DNA from: Thermus tengchongensis
GTDB lineage: Bacteria > Deinococcota > Deinococci > Deinococcales > Thermaceae
Reading direction: 5' to 3'
Assembly (NCBI RefSeq): GCF_021462405.1
Contig: NZ_JAKEDU010000001.1
Coordinates: forward strand, 62,001 to 126,000
Length of the DNA stretch: 64,000 nt
Part shown: positions 54,086-64,000 of the stretch, one piece after another
Numbering within the stretch: the stretch's first letter is position 1
Layout of the letters: each line of letters opens with the position of its first letter
Translations under genes and position numbers: made by a program
The notes under the pieces: generated by a model
Told to the model about the DNA's origin: nothing
Database searches by the model: none
What the model saw: the letters and a program-made list of their open reading frames with translations, nothing else

Positions 54086-56499
54086 GGTCTAGCCTCCTTT
54101 CGCCAAAGCCATCGATCCACACCCTCGGCCATCAGCCAAGCGAGAAGGGCCAACCCCAGTATGACACCCCACCCCCAAAGGGGAAGGGCAACCCCTTCCA
54201 CGAACTGGGGCGCCAAAAGGCCCAAGAGAAGCTGCACCAGAATGCCCAGGGCCACGGCCCCGTGCAGGTAGGGATTGGGCAGGGGGATGAGGTGGGTGTG
54301 CCGGGCGGCGTAGGCGAAGAAGAGCTGGCCAATGGCCATGAAGTGGAAGGTGGCGGAGCGGGCCGCCTCGAGGCCCAGCCACCCCGGGAAGACCGCCAAA
54401 ATGGCCAAGGCCACCCCCGCTTTCACCGAACCGGTGATGAGCACGAAGCGGAGAGAAATCCGGTCCAGAAGGGGAGCCTCCTTGGGCCTTGGGGGAGAGC
54501 GCAACACCCCGGGGTTCTGGTCCAGGGCCAGGGCCAAGGCGGGCAAACCATCGGTGACCAGGTTGATCCAAAGGATCTGCGCCGCGGTCAAGGGAAGCAG
54601 CAAGTGCCCAGCCGCGTCCCTGAGGTTCAAAAGGGCGGCGAAAACCATCCCGATGGCCACCACCAACACCTCGGAGAGGTTGGTGGAGAAGAGGAAGCGG
54701 ATGAACTTCTGGATGTTCTCGTAGATGTTGCGCCCCTCCTCGATGGCCGCCACGATGGTGGCGAAATTGTCGTCCAAGAGGACCAAGTCCGCCACCTCGC
54801 GGCTCACGTCGGAACCCCTTAGCCCCATGGCCACGCCCACGTCCGCCCGCTTCAGGGCGGGGGCATCGTTCACCCCGTCCCCGGTCATGGCCACCACCTC
54901 TCCAGCCTTCTGCAGGGCCGCTACGATGCGGAGCTTGTCCTCGGGACGGACCCGGGCGAAGACGTCCACCTCCAAAAGCTCCTCGTCGGAAAGCTCGGCG
55001 ATTTCCTCCCCGGTGGCCACCACCTCGGCGGGGATGCCCACCTGACGGGCGATGGCCAGGGCGGTGGCCGGGTGGTCCCCGGTAACCATCACCACCCTAA
55101 CCCCCGCCTCCTGGACCCTCCGCACCGCTTCCGGCACCTCGGGGCGGGGCGGGTCCAGGAGGAGGACAAAGCCCAAAAACCTCAGGCCCTCTTCCCGCTC
55201 CCCCTCGCCATAGGCCAGGGCCAGGACGCGGAAACCCCTTTGGGCGTGGGCCTCCGCCTCCTCCAGGAGCCGGGCCTTTTCCTCTGGGGAAAGGGCCAGG
55301 CGGGGGATGAGAGCCTCGGGAGCCCCCTTGAGGTAGCTCCCCTTGGGGGTGGTGACCCGCATGAACTTCCAGGCGCTGTCGAAGGGGCGCTCGGAAAGCC
55401 GGGGGTGCTTGGCCCTAACCTGGGCCACGTCCAGGTGCCGGGTGGCATAGCGCAGGAGGCCCAGCTCCAAGGGGTCTCCCGCCCCCGTGTCCAGGTCGGC
55501 GTCGTTGCAGAGGACCATGGCAAGCAGGGCCCCTTCCGGGTCTGGCCCCACCACCTCCCGCACCTCCATGCGGTTTTCCGTGAGGGTGCCGGTCTTATCG
55601 GTGGCGATCACCGTGACGCTCCCCAGGGCCTCCACCGCCGCCAGGCGGCGCACCACCGCCTTGCGCCGGGCCATGCGCTCCACCCCCAGGGCCAGGGCCA
55701 GGGTGAGGACGGCAGGAAGCCCCTCGGGCACCGCGGCCACCGCCAAGGCCACGGCAAAGAGGACCACCTGCGCAGAAACCCCTTCCACCAGGAAGCCGAG
55801 GATCACCAAGGCCGCGGCCAGGAGGATCACCCAACGGGCCACCCGGTGGCCGAAGGCGGTAAGGCGCCGCTCCAATGGGGTTTTTTCCTCCTCCATCCCC
55901 GCCAGCAGGCCCGCGATGCGGCCCATGGCGCTCTGGGGGCCCGTGCGGGTCACCTCCACGAGGGCCCGGCCCCGCACGAGAAGGGTGCCCGCATAGACCT
56001 CCTCCCCCATCCCCTTCTCCACGGGGACGCTCTCCCCGGTGAGCACGCTTTCGTCCACCATGACCCCGCCCGCCTCTACCAGCACGCCATCCGCGGGCAC
56101 CCGGTCCCCGGCCTCGAGGCGCACCACATCCCCTGGGACGATCTCCCGGCTCCGGATACGCCTAAACTCCCCATCCCGGAGCACCCAGGCCATGGGCTCC
56201 GCCAAAGCCTTCAGGCGGCGCAGGGCATCCTCGGAGCGCTTCTCCTGCAGGGTGCCAAGCCCCGCGTTCAGAAGGAGAATGGCCGAGATGGCCAAAGACT
56301 CCAAGGGCAGACCCTGTGCCCCCTCAAGACCCCACAAGACCAGGTCCACCGCCAGGGCAAAAAGCAGAATGTAGATGAGAGGACTTTGGAATTGGCGCAG
56401 AAACTTTCGCCAGAGAGGCTCGGGAGGTTTTTCAGGGAGGGCATTAGGCCCATACTCTTTGAGCCTAAGCCTGGCCTCTTCCGAGGAAAGCCCGCGCAT
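54082..56499 (-). CDS. P-type cation ATPase (P2-like, Ca2+/Mg2+ pump type)
   Basis: The 805-residue pump has the full P-type layout: N-terminal cation ATPase domain ([20 protein letters not shown]), actuator loop [11 protein letters not shown] (TGES, about residue 160), membrane text [14 protein letters not shown] (PEGLP, about 275), phosphorylation site [15 protein letters not shown] (about 315), nucleotide domain [10 protein letters not shown], and hinge [21 protein letters not shown] (about 595). The layout fits Ca2+ or Mg2+ pumps, not CPx metal pumps. ATG 56499 follows a TATCCT box by 6 nt and starts at the conserved N-terminus. Confidence 0.92.
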   Translation of the reverse strand: MRGLSSEEARLRLKEYGPNALPEKPPEPLWRKFLRQFQSPLIYILLFALAVDLVLWGLEGAQGLPLESLAISAILLLNAGLGTLQEKRSEDALRRLKALAEPMAWVLRDGEFRRIRSREIVPGDVVRLEAGDRVPADGVLVEAGGVMVDESVLTGESVPVEKGMGEEVYAGTLLVRGRALVEVTRTGPQSAMGRIAGLLAGMEEEKTPLERRLTAFGHRVARWVILLAAALVILGFLVEGVSAQVVLFAVALAVAAVPEGLPAVLTLALALGVERMARRKAVVRRLAAVEALGSVTVIATDKTGTLTENRMEVREVVGPDPEGALLAMVLCNDADLDTGAGDPLELGLLRYATRHLDVAQVRAKHPRLSERPFDSAWKFMRVTTPKGSYLKGAPEALIPRLALSPEEKARLLEEAEAHAQRGFRVLALAYGEGEREEGLRFLGFVLLLDPPRPEVPEAVRRVQEAGVRVVMVTGDHPATALAIARQVGIPAEVVATGEEIAELSDEELLEVDVFARVRPEDKLRIVAALQKAGEVVAMTGDGVNDAPALKRADVGVAMGLRGSDVSREVADLVLLDDNFATIVAAIEEGRNIYENIQKFIRFLFSTNLSEVLVVAIGMVFAALLNLRDAAGHLLLPLTAAQILWINLVTDGLPALALALDQNPGVLRSPPRPKEAPLLDRISLRFVLITGSVKAGVALAILAVFPGWLGLEAARSATFHFMAIGQLFFAYAARHTHLIPLPNPYLHGAVALGILVQLLLGLLAPQFVEGVALPLWGWGVILGLALLAWLMAEGVDRWLWRKEARP

Positions 56500-56505
56500 A
56501 GGGCC

Positions 56506-56511
56506 AGGATA
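56506..56511 (-). promoter_or_regulatory. -10 box of the cation-pump operon
   Basis: Reading leftward, TATCCT (56511-56506) ends 6 nt before the ATG at 56499, implying a leaderless mRNA. It decides the start against in-frame codons farther upstream. Confidence 0.55.
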
Positions 56512-56531
56512 ACCGAAAAGGCCCAGGGCCA

Positions 56532-56561
56532 TTGTCCCGGAAGCCCCGGCGTTGATACCAT
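56532..56561 (+). promoter_or_regulatory. Promoter of the redoxin gene
   Basis: TTGTCC (56532-56537), an 18-nt spacer and TACCAT (56556-56561) are followed by 6 nt and the ATG at 56568. Confidence 0.55.
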
Positions 56562-56567
56562 GGGGCC

Positions 56568-57134
56568 ATGCTCCAGTATCCCGAGCTTCCCTTAGAAAGC
56601 CCCCTCATCGACGCCGAGCTTCCCGACCCCCGGGGCGGGCGGTACCGGCTTTCCCAGTTCCAAGAGCCCCTTTTGGCCGTGGTCTTCATGTGCAACCACT
56701 GCCCCTACGTGAAGGGCTCCATCGCCGAGCTGGTGGCCCTGGCGGAGAGGTACCGGGGCCGGGTGGCCTTCGTGGGCATCAACCCCAACGACTACGAGCG
56801 CTACCCGGACGATGCCCCGGAGAAGATGGTGGCCTTCGCCGAGGAGCACGGCATCTTCTTCCCCTACCTCCTGGACGAGAGCCAGGAGGTGGCCAAGGCC
56901 TACCGGGCCCTGCGCACCCCCGAGGTCTTCCTCTTTGACCAGAACCGGCTCCTCCGCTACCACGGGCGGGTGAACGACAGCCCCAAGTTCCCCGACCAGG
57001 TGCAAAGCCACGACCTGGAGGCGGCCATAGAGGCCCTCCTCAAAGGAGAAGAGCCTCCCCTCAAGGAAGCCCCGGCCATCGGCTGCACCATCAAGTGGCG
57101 CCCCGGCAACGAGCCCGAGATCGGCATTGGATAA
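56568..57134 (+). CDS. Thioredoxin-fold redoxin (AhpC/TSA-like)
   Basis: The 188-residue protein has a redoxin fold with the active-site text [15 protein letters not shown] (CxxC, about residues 42-45), the cis-proline region [11 protein letters not shown] (about 119), and [10 protein letters not shown]. The C-terminal text [11 protein letters not shown] adds a third Cys. This Cys-Asn-His-Cys subgroup is common in Thermus and cyanobacteria. It has no signal peptide, so it is cytosolic. Its physiological partner is unknown; it diverges from the cation-pump operon. Confidence 0.87.
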   Translation: MLQYPELPLESPLIDAELPDPRGGRYRLSQFQEPLLAVVFMCNHCPYVKGSIAELVALAERYRGRVAFVGINPNDYERYPDDAPEKMVAFAEEHGIFFPYLLDESQEVAKAYRALRTPEVFLFDQNRLLRYHGRVNDSPKFPDQVQSHDLEAAIEALLKGEEPPLKEAPAIGCTIKWRPGNEPEIGIG

Positions 57135-57181
57135 ATGGGAGGAAAGAGAAAGCATCAGATAGCTGAAAGGAGGAAGCAGAT

Positions 57182-57907
57182 ATGGGCTTTTTCGTTTATG
57201 AGTACGGCGCCGTGCCATGCGCTAGTCCGGGGTATCAGCTACTAAGGTCAGTAAATCTCGCCGGCTCCGCTCTTACAGCAATTATTGCCGGTTGCCTACC
57301 GCCAGGAACAACACTCCCCACCCCTCCGCCCTCGGCACCCCCTGGCGGCACGCTGAGCGGTTGCCTAAGCCCCCAGGGCCTTCCCTCTGCCTCCTCTCCT
57401 TGCCCCTCACCCATCCGCTGGTGCGCAACTGACGCCGATCTGCTGTCTCATTTAGGGTACACCCACCCGGACCATCGCCTGGTGGTGGATATGAAGCCCA
57501 ATGTCCCCAGCGTTGTTTCCCTCTATGAGCTGAAAAAGGTTTGGGGGGTTACCTACGTCCACGGCAACCCATGGACCGTGGTCATGCTCCAGCTGGAAGC
57601 CCTCTGGGTGGATTACCACCCCCCTGTCGGAACTTCGGTAACAGCCTTTAAAGCATGTTTTCCCGACCCCCCTAGACCCAGGGCCCTGGTACACGAGTTC
57701 CTGTACTTAAATTACCGGGTTCCACCACGTTCCAGAAGTGGAGTCCCTACATGGTTATGGGGCCCCTCAGGAATGGTAAACGCTCCCGTCTTATTTGAAG
57801 ACGCCCTGACTTACTTCATACCGCACTTGCGCCACGAGCTTCTTCGCCACTCGGAAACCGACGTCTGTGTTGGCTGTAGCGGCGTGCTTCCTCCTCCGAC
57901 CTGCTAA
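57182..57907 (+). CDS. Cysteine- and proline-rich orphan protein
   Basis: The 241-residue product matches no family that I recognise. It has nine cysteines, including CVGC near the end, a hydrophobic stretch (about 20-40), a Pro/Ser/Gly-rich segment (about 40-75; TLPTPPPSAPPGG), and an aromatic-rich globular part (about 85-230). The ATG follows AAAGGAGG by 7 nt, a strong ribosome site. Codon use is visibly richer in A and T at third positions than that of all neighbours (ATT, TTA, ACT, GTT common), which suggests recent acquisition. It lies between a redoxin and a sugar epimerase. Its function is unknown. Confidence 0.6.
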   Translation: MGFFVYEYGAVPCASPGYQLLRSVNLAGSALTAIIAGCLPPGTTLPTPPPSAPPGGTLSGCLSPQGLPSASSPCPSPIRWCATDADLLSHLGYTHPDHRLVVDMKPNVPSVVSLYELKKVWGVTYVHGNPWTVVMLQLEALWVDYHPPVGTSVTAFKACFPDPPRPRALVHEFLYLNYRVPPRSRSGVPTWLWGPSGMVNAPVLFEDALTYFIPHLRHELLRHSETDVCVGCSGVLPPPTC

Positions 57908-57960
57908 CACAAATGGTCTTGCTTTCGCAGGCCCTACAGGGTAGCCTTGTGAGGGGTTTT

Positions 57961-61292
<3,332 letters not shown>

Positions 61293-61298
61293 GGGCTC

Positions 61299-61304
61299 AT
61301 GCTA
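61299..61304 (-). promoter_or_regulatory. -10 box of the lyase gene
   Basis: Reading leftward, TAGCAT (61304-61299) ends 6 nt before the lyase ATG. It lies 1 bp from the -35 box of the divergent importer promoter. Confidence 0.5.
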
Positions 61305-61305
61305 C

Positions 61306-61333
61306 TTGACAAGGAATAGGGTTCGGGGATAAG
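61306..61333 (+). promoter_or_regulatory. Promoter of the branched-chain-type importer
   Basis: TTGACA (61306-61311), a 16-nt spacer and GATAAG (61328-61333) form a good rightward promoter about 130 bp before the binding-protein ATG, leaving a long leader. The rest of the leader to 61462 shows no gene. Confidence 0.6.
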
Positions 61334-61342
61334 TTGGTCCTA

Positions 61343-61356
61343 ACCGACTGGTCGGT
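61343..61356. promoter_or_regulatory. TetR-type operator palindrome
   Basis: ACCGAC-TG-GTCGGT is a perfect 6-bp-arm dyad just downstream of the importer -10 box, where a repressor would block initiation. It resembles, from memory, the operator (TACCGACC... type) reported for the Thermus TetR regulator PfmR of fatty acid/phenylacetate genes. Confidence 0.55.
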
Positions 61357-61462
61357 AGTGGCAGGCCCCATGGGGCCCATTGGCGAGTGGCAAACGCCCT
61401 TGTAGAACGTGGGGGGAGGGGCTAGCCTGAGGGCAAGAGGGTAAGAGGAAAGGAGGTTGGCG

Positions 61463-62758
61463 ATGGGAAGGATAGGGACGGCGGTCCTTTGGGCGGTGGC
61501 GCTCCTCTTGGGGAGCGGGGTCTCGGCCCAGACCCTGCGCATCGGGGTGGTGGGACCCATGGCCTTCGTGCAAGGGGAGCACACCTGGTACGGGGCCACC
61601 TTGGCGGCGGAGGAGATCAACCGGGCGGGAGGCGTCCAGATCGGTAACCAGCGCTACCGCATCGAGCTCATCCGGGTGGACACCAACGAGATGACCAGCG
61701 TCACCGACGCCGCCACCGCAGTGGAACGGGCCATCACCGCCCAAAGGGTGGATTTCCTGGTGGGCGGCTTCCGCAGCGAGGCGGTCCTGGCCATGACCGA
61801 GGTGGCCGCGGACTACCGCAAGATCTTCATCATTACAGGAGCCGCCTTGGACGGCCTTCTGGCAGGGCGGGTGGACCGGAACTACGAGCGCTTCAAGTAC
61901 CTCTTCCGCGTGAGCCCCAATAAGTCCAGCGACCTGGCCCGGACCTCCCTTCTCCTGGCGGGAGAGGTAATCCAGGCGGTGCGGCAGCAGCTCGGCATCC
62001 CTCGGCCCCGGGTGGCCATCCTGGCAGAACGGGCCGCTTGGGCCGACCCCCTGGTGGAAACCGCAGGCCGCCTCTTCGCCGCCCCCCCACCCCAAGGGTA
62101 CGGGGCCGAGGTGGTGGGCACCTGGCGGCCTTCGGCCACGGCCACCGACGTGACCCCAGAACTCACGGCCATCCAGCGGGCCGGGGCCCAGGTGATCTTC
62201 ACCGTGCTCTCCGGCCCCGTGGGGGTGCCCTTCGGGCGGGACTGGGGCCGCCTGAGGATCCCCGCCGCCCCCGTGGGCATCAATGTGGAGGCCCAGCAGG
62301 AAACTTGGCTCAGGGCCACGGACAACCTCGGGACCTACGTGGCCACCCTGAACTCCCTGGCCCCGGGCGTAGCCATTACCCCGAGGACCATCCCCTTCAT
62401 CAGCACCTTCCAAGCCCGCTTCCGCCAGTTCCCCATCTACACGGCCAGTGGGGCCTACGGGGCGATTCACATCCTGGCCGAGGCCCTGACCCGCGCGGGC
62501 ACCACCAACGTGGACGCGGTGGTGCGGGCCCTCGAGGCCACCGACTACACTGGGCCCACAGGGCGCATCGTCTTCGATCGAACCCACGACGTCACCTGGG
62601 GCCCCGGGTACACCACGGGCCTAGGGGTGCAGTGGGTGGGCGGCCGGATGCAGGCCTTCTGGCCCCGCAACTGGCAGGTGGAAGGCCGGGTGGTGAGCTA
62701 CGCCGGGGTGCGCCCCTATCAGCTCCCCCCTTGGGTGGTGGAGGCCTGGAGAAGGTAG
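61463..62758 (+). CDS. Branched-chain-amino-acid-type ABC substrate-binding protein
   Basis: The 431-residue protein begins with a signal peptide (MGRIGTAVLWAVALLLGSGVSAQ) and has the periplasmic LivJ/K-like fold. Typical texts are IGVVGPMAFVQGEHTWYGATLAAEEINRAGG, VDFLVGGFRSEAVLAMTEVAA, and ATDYTGPTGRIVFDRTHDVTWG. Long insertions relative to LivK (431 versus about 370) suggest a ligand other than leucine, such as an aromatic acid, amide or urea-like compound. The ATG follows AAAGGAGG by 6 nt. The permease gene starts immediately after its stop. Confidence 0.88.
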   Translation: MGRIGTAVLWAVALLLGSGVSAQTLRIGVVGPMAFVQGEHTWYGATLAAEEINRAGGVQIGNQRYRIELIRVDTNEMTSVTDAATAVERAITAQRVDFLVGGFRSEAVLAMTEVAADYRKIFIITGAALDGLLAGRVDRNYERFKYLFRVSPNKSSDLARTSLLLAGEVIQAVRQQLGIPRPRVAILAERAAWADPLVETAGRLFAAPPPQGYGAEVVGTWRPSATATDVTPELTAIQRAGAQVIFTVLSGPVGVPFGRDWGRLRIPAAPVGINVEAQQETWLRATDNLGTYVATLNSLAPGVAITPRTIPFISTFQARFRQFPIYTASGAYGAIHILAEALTRAGTTNVDAVVRALEATDYTGPTGRIVFDRTHDVTWGPGYTTGLGVQWVGGRMQAFWPRNWQVEGRVVSYAGVRPYQLPPWVVEAWRR

Positions 62759-63622
62759 ATGCTCGCCGCCATCCTGGTTAACGGCCTGGTCCTGAGCGGC
62801 ATCTACGGGATGCTGGCCCTCGGCTTCGCCCTCACCTACGGGGTGGCCCGCATCCTGAACCTGGCCCACACCGCTTTCTACATGGCCGCCGCCTACGCCC
62901 TTTTCTTCTTCCTGGGACTCATGGGTTTCGCCCCGGCGGCTCTTCTCTCTGCCCTTTTGGTCCTGGGGCTGGCCCTCCTGGCCTACTGGTTCTTTCTGGA
63001 ACCCCTCAAGGAGTACGAGGCCACGGTCCTCATCGTCACCATCGCCCTGGCCCTCCTCCTCCAGGAAGTGGCCCTCCTCCTCTTCGGCGGGCACTTCCGC
63101 TCTGTCCCTGCCCTGCTTCCAGGGTTCGTGGAGATCCTGGGGGTGCGGGTGGCCCAGCAAGCCCTCCTGGCCCTCCTCTTCGCCGGAGGGGTTCTGCTTT
63201 TGGCCTGGGCCTTCCTGAAGGGAACCCGGCTCGGCCTCAGCATCCGGGCCGCCGCCCAGGACCAGGAGGCAGCGGAGCTTCTGGGGATTAGCCTTTCCCG
63301 GGCCGGGTACTGGGCCGTGGGGCTCGGGGCCCTGCTGGCCGCCCTGGCGGGCCTGGCCGTAGCCCCCATGGCCACCTTGGAGCCCCACATGTGGATGCCG
63401 CCCCTCCTGGTGGTTCTGGCGGCGGTGGTCCTCGGAGGCCTTGGTAGCCTCCCGGGAGCCCTCCTGGGAGCCTTGGTCCTGGCCTTCGCCGAGGTAACGG
63501 TGGTGAACCTGGTGCCCGGGGGCGCCTTCCTGCGCACCGCCGTGGCCCTCCTCATCCTGGTTTTGGTCCTGGTCCTACGCCCTGAAGGCCTTTTCGGCGC
63601 GTCCTTCGCGGAGGAGCGATGA
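62759..63622 (+). CDS. LivH-type ABC permease
   Basis: The 287-residue membrane protein has about eight helices and the LivH text GIYGMLALGFALTYGVARILNLAHTAFYMAAAY at the start. The coupling-loop text is LGISLSRAGYWAVGLGALLAALAGLAVAPM (about residues 178-207), and GGLGSLPGALLGALVLAFAE follows near 222. With its partner downstream it would form the importer channel. Its TGA overlaps the next ATG (ATGA). Confidence 0.92.
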   Translation: MLAAILVNGLVLSGIYGMLALGFALTYGVARILNLAHTAFYMAAAYALFFFLGLMGFAPAALLSALLVLGLALLAYWFFLEPLKEYEATVLIVTIALALLLQEVALLLFGGHFRSVPALLPGFVEILGVRVAQQALLALLFAGGVLLLAWAFLKGTRLGLSIRAAAQDQEAAELLGISLSRAGYWAVGLGALLAALAGLAVAPMATLEPHMWMPPLLVVLAAVVLGGLGSLPGALLGALVLAFAEVTVVNLVPGGAFLRTAVALLILVLVLVLRPEGLFGASFAEER

Positions 63623-64000
63623 CGGGTCCCCTGCGGGTCTGGTCCCTTCCCTGGGCTCTCCTATACCTGCGGCACGAGGTTCTGGCCCTTCCGGGCCGCA
63701 CCTTGGCCCTGCTCTTCGTCCTCTTCCTCCTTCTCTTTCCCCTCTTCAGCCAGGACCCTTACTGGCTCAGGATCCTCACCCTCACCGCCATCTTTGCCCT
63801 CTACGCGGCCAGCTGGGACCTCCTCTCCGGCTACACGGGCCAGGTGAGCCTAGGACACGCCTTCTTCTTCGGCCTTTCCGGCTATACCTCCGCCATCCTG
63901 GGCCGGGAAACGGGGCTCTCCCCTGCCCTCACCATCCCCTTGGGGGCCCTCCTGGCCACCCTGGCGGGGGTGCTGGTAGGCCTCCCCTCCTTAAGGGTGC
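63619..64000 (+). CDS. LivM-type ABC permease (partial)
   Basis: The first 127 codons of a LivM-like permease are present; the gene runs off the right edge. The visible part has an N-terminal helix (TLALLFVLFLLLFPLF) and the family text AASWDLLSGYTGQVSLGHAFFFGLSGYTSAIL (about residues 64-95). Two ATPase genes (LivG/LivF type) are expected beyond the window. Confidence 0.9.
   Translation, partial: MTGPLRVWSLPWALLYLRHEVLALPGRTLALLFVLFLLLFPLFSQDPYWLRILTLTAIFALYAASWDLLSGYTGQVSLGHAFFFGLSGYTSAILGRETGLSPALTIPLGALLATLAGVLVGLPSLRV

Noticed and set aside
55072-56595. Long rightward frame across the P-type ATPase
   Set aside because: It is antisense to a complete pump with all motifs; it has no domain of its own.
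57837-57860. Possible zinc-protease motif in the cysteine-rich orphan
   Set aside because: The text RHELLRH has three residues between Glu and the second His, not the two required for HExxH.

Overview
The window is chromosomal DNA of a Thermus species. It is very GC-rich, with C or G at most third codon positions, and genes are tightly packed with many 1-17 bp overlaps. The gene set points to the genus: a ba3 cytochrome c oxidase with the 34-residue subunit IIa next to mglB/mglA, the polyamine ureohydrolase SpeB, RNase J after rpsO-pnp, and bacillithiol synthesis. Many genes have a TAnnnT -10 box 6-9 nt before the start codon, the mark of leaderless mRNAs in the Deinococcus-Thermus group. The species cannot be fixed from sequence alone. 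I see no insertion sequence, prophage, CRISPR array or replication origin.

Layout. 1-2185: a MarR/GbsR-type regulator with an FtsX-like permease and a LolA-like protein. 2371-11246: serA, two DegV proteins, dtd, a fatty acid desaturase, purH, a YqeY protein, a Nudix hydrolase and a class III aminotransferase. 11308-15799: a complete nucleoside-type BMP ABC importer. 15953-16219: tRNA-Pro, tRNA-Gly and tRNA-Arg, divergent from tatA, which runs into fdhD. 17462-20326: hslV-hslU and a TPR protein. 20502-24048: an overlapping cluster in which a MntA/HepT-like nucleotidyltransferase-HEPN pair sits between an AAA+ ATPase and a VWA protein. 24134-31577: bshA, lon, a DUF1517 protein, an esterase, a TerC protein and a methyltransferase.

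31567-42639 is mostly leftward: a membrane iron-sulfur protein, then (in transcription order) an M20 peptidase, speB, an alpha/beta hydrolase, a 54-aa membrane protein, a quinate-dehydrogenase-named protein, efp, accB, accC, an Asp23 protein, nusB, folD and a YuiD-like protein. 42657-52710 runs rightward: mglB-mglA, the ba3 oxidase genes cbaD-cbaB-cbaA with assembly gene cbaX and an MFS gene, then rpsO, pnp, rnj and a universal stress protein. 52674-56499 is a leftward cation operon (P-type ATPase, CBS protein, CaCA exchanger). 56568-59987 holds a redoxin, a cysteine-rich orphan of atypical composition, an NAD-dependent sugar epimerase and a TDT-family transporter. A lyase of the fumarase/argininosuccinate lyase superfamily and a branched-chain-amino-acid-type ABC importer close the window, diverging around a TetR-type operator palindrome.

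Most promising for new biology: the AAA+/MntA/HepT/VWA cluster, the cysteine-rich orphan at 57182, a 36-codon leaderless ORF fused by a GTGA overlap to bshA, an intrinsic terminator inside the oxidase operon before cbaX, and divergent promoters interlocked in 17 bp between mglB and an M20 peptidase.
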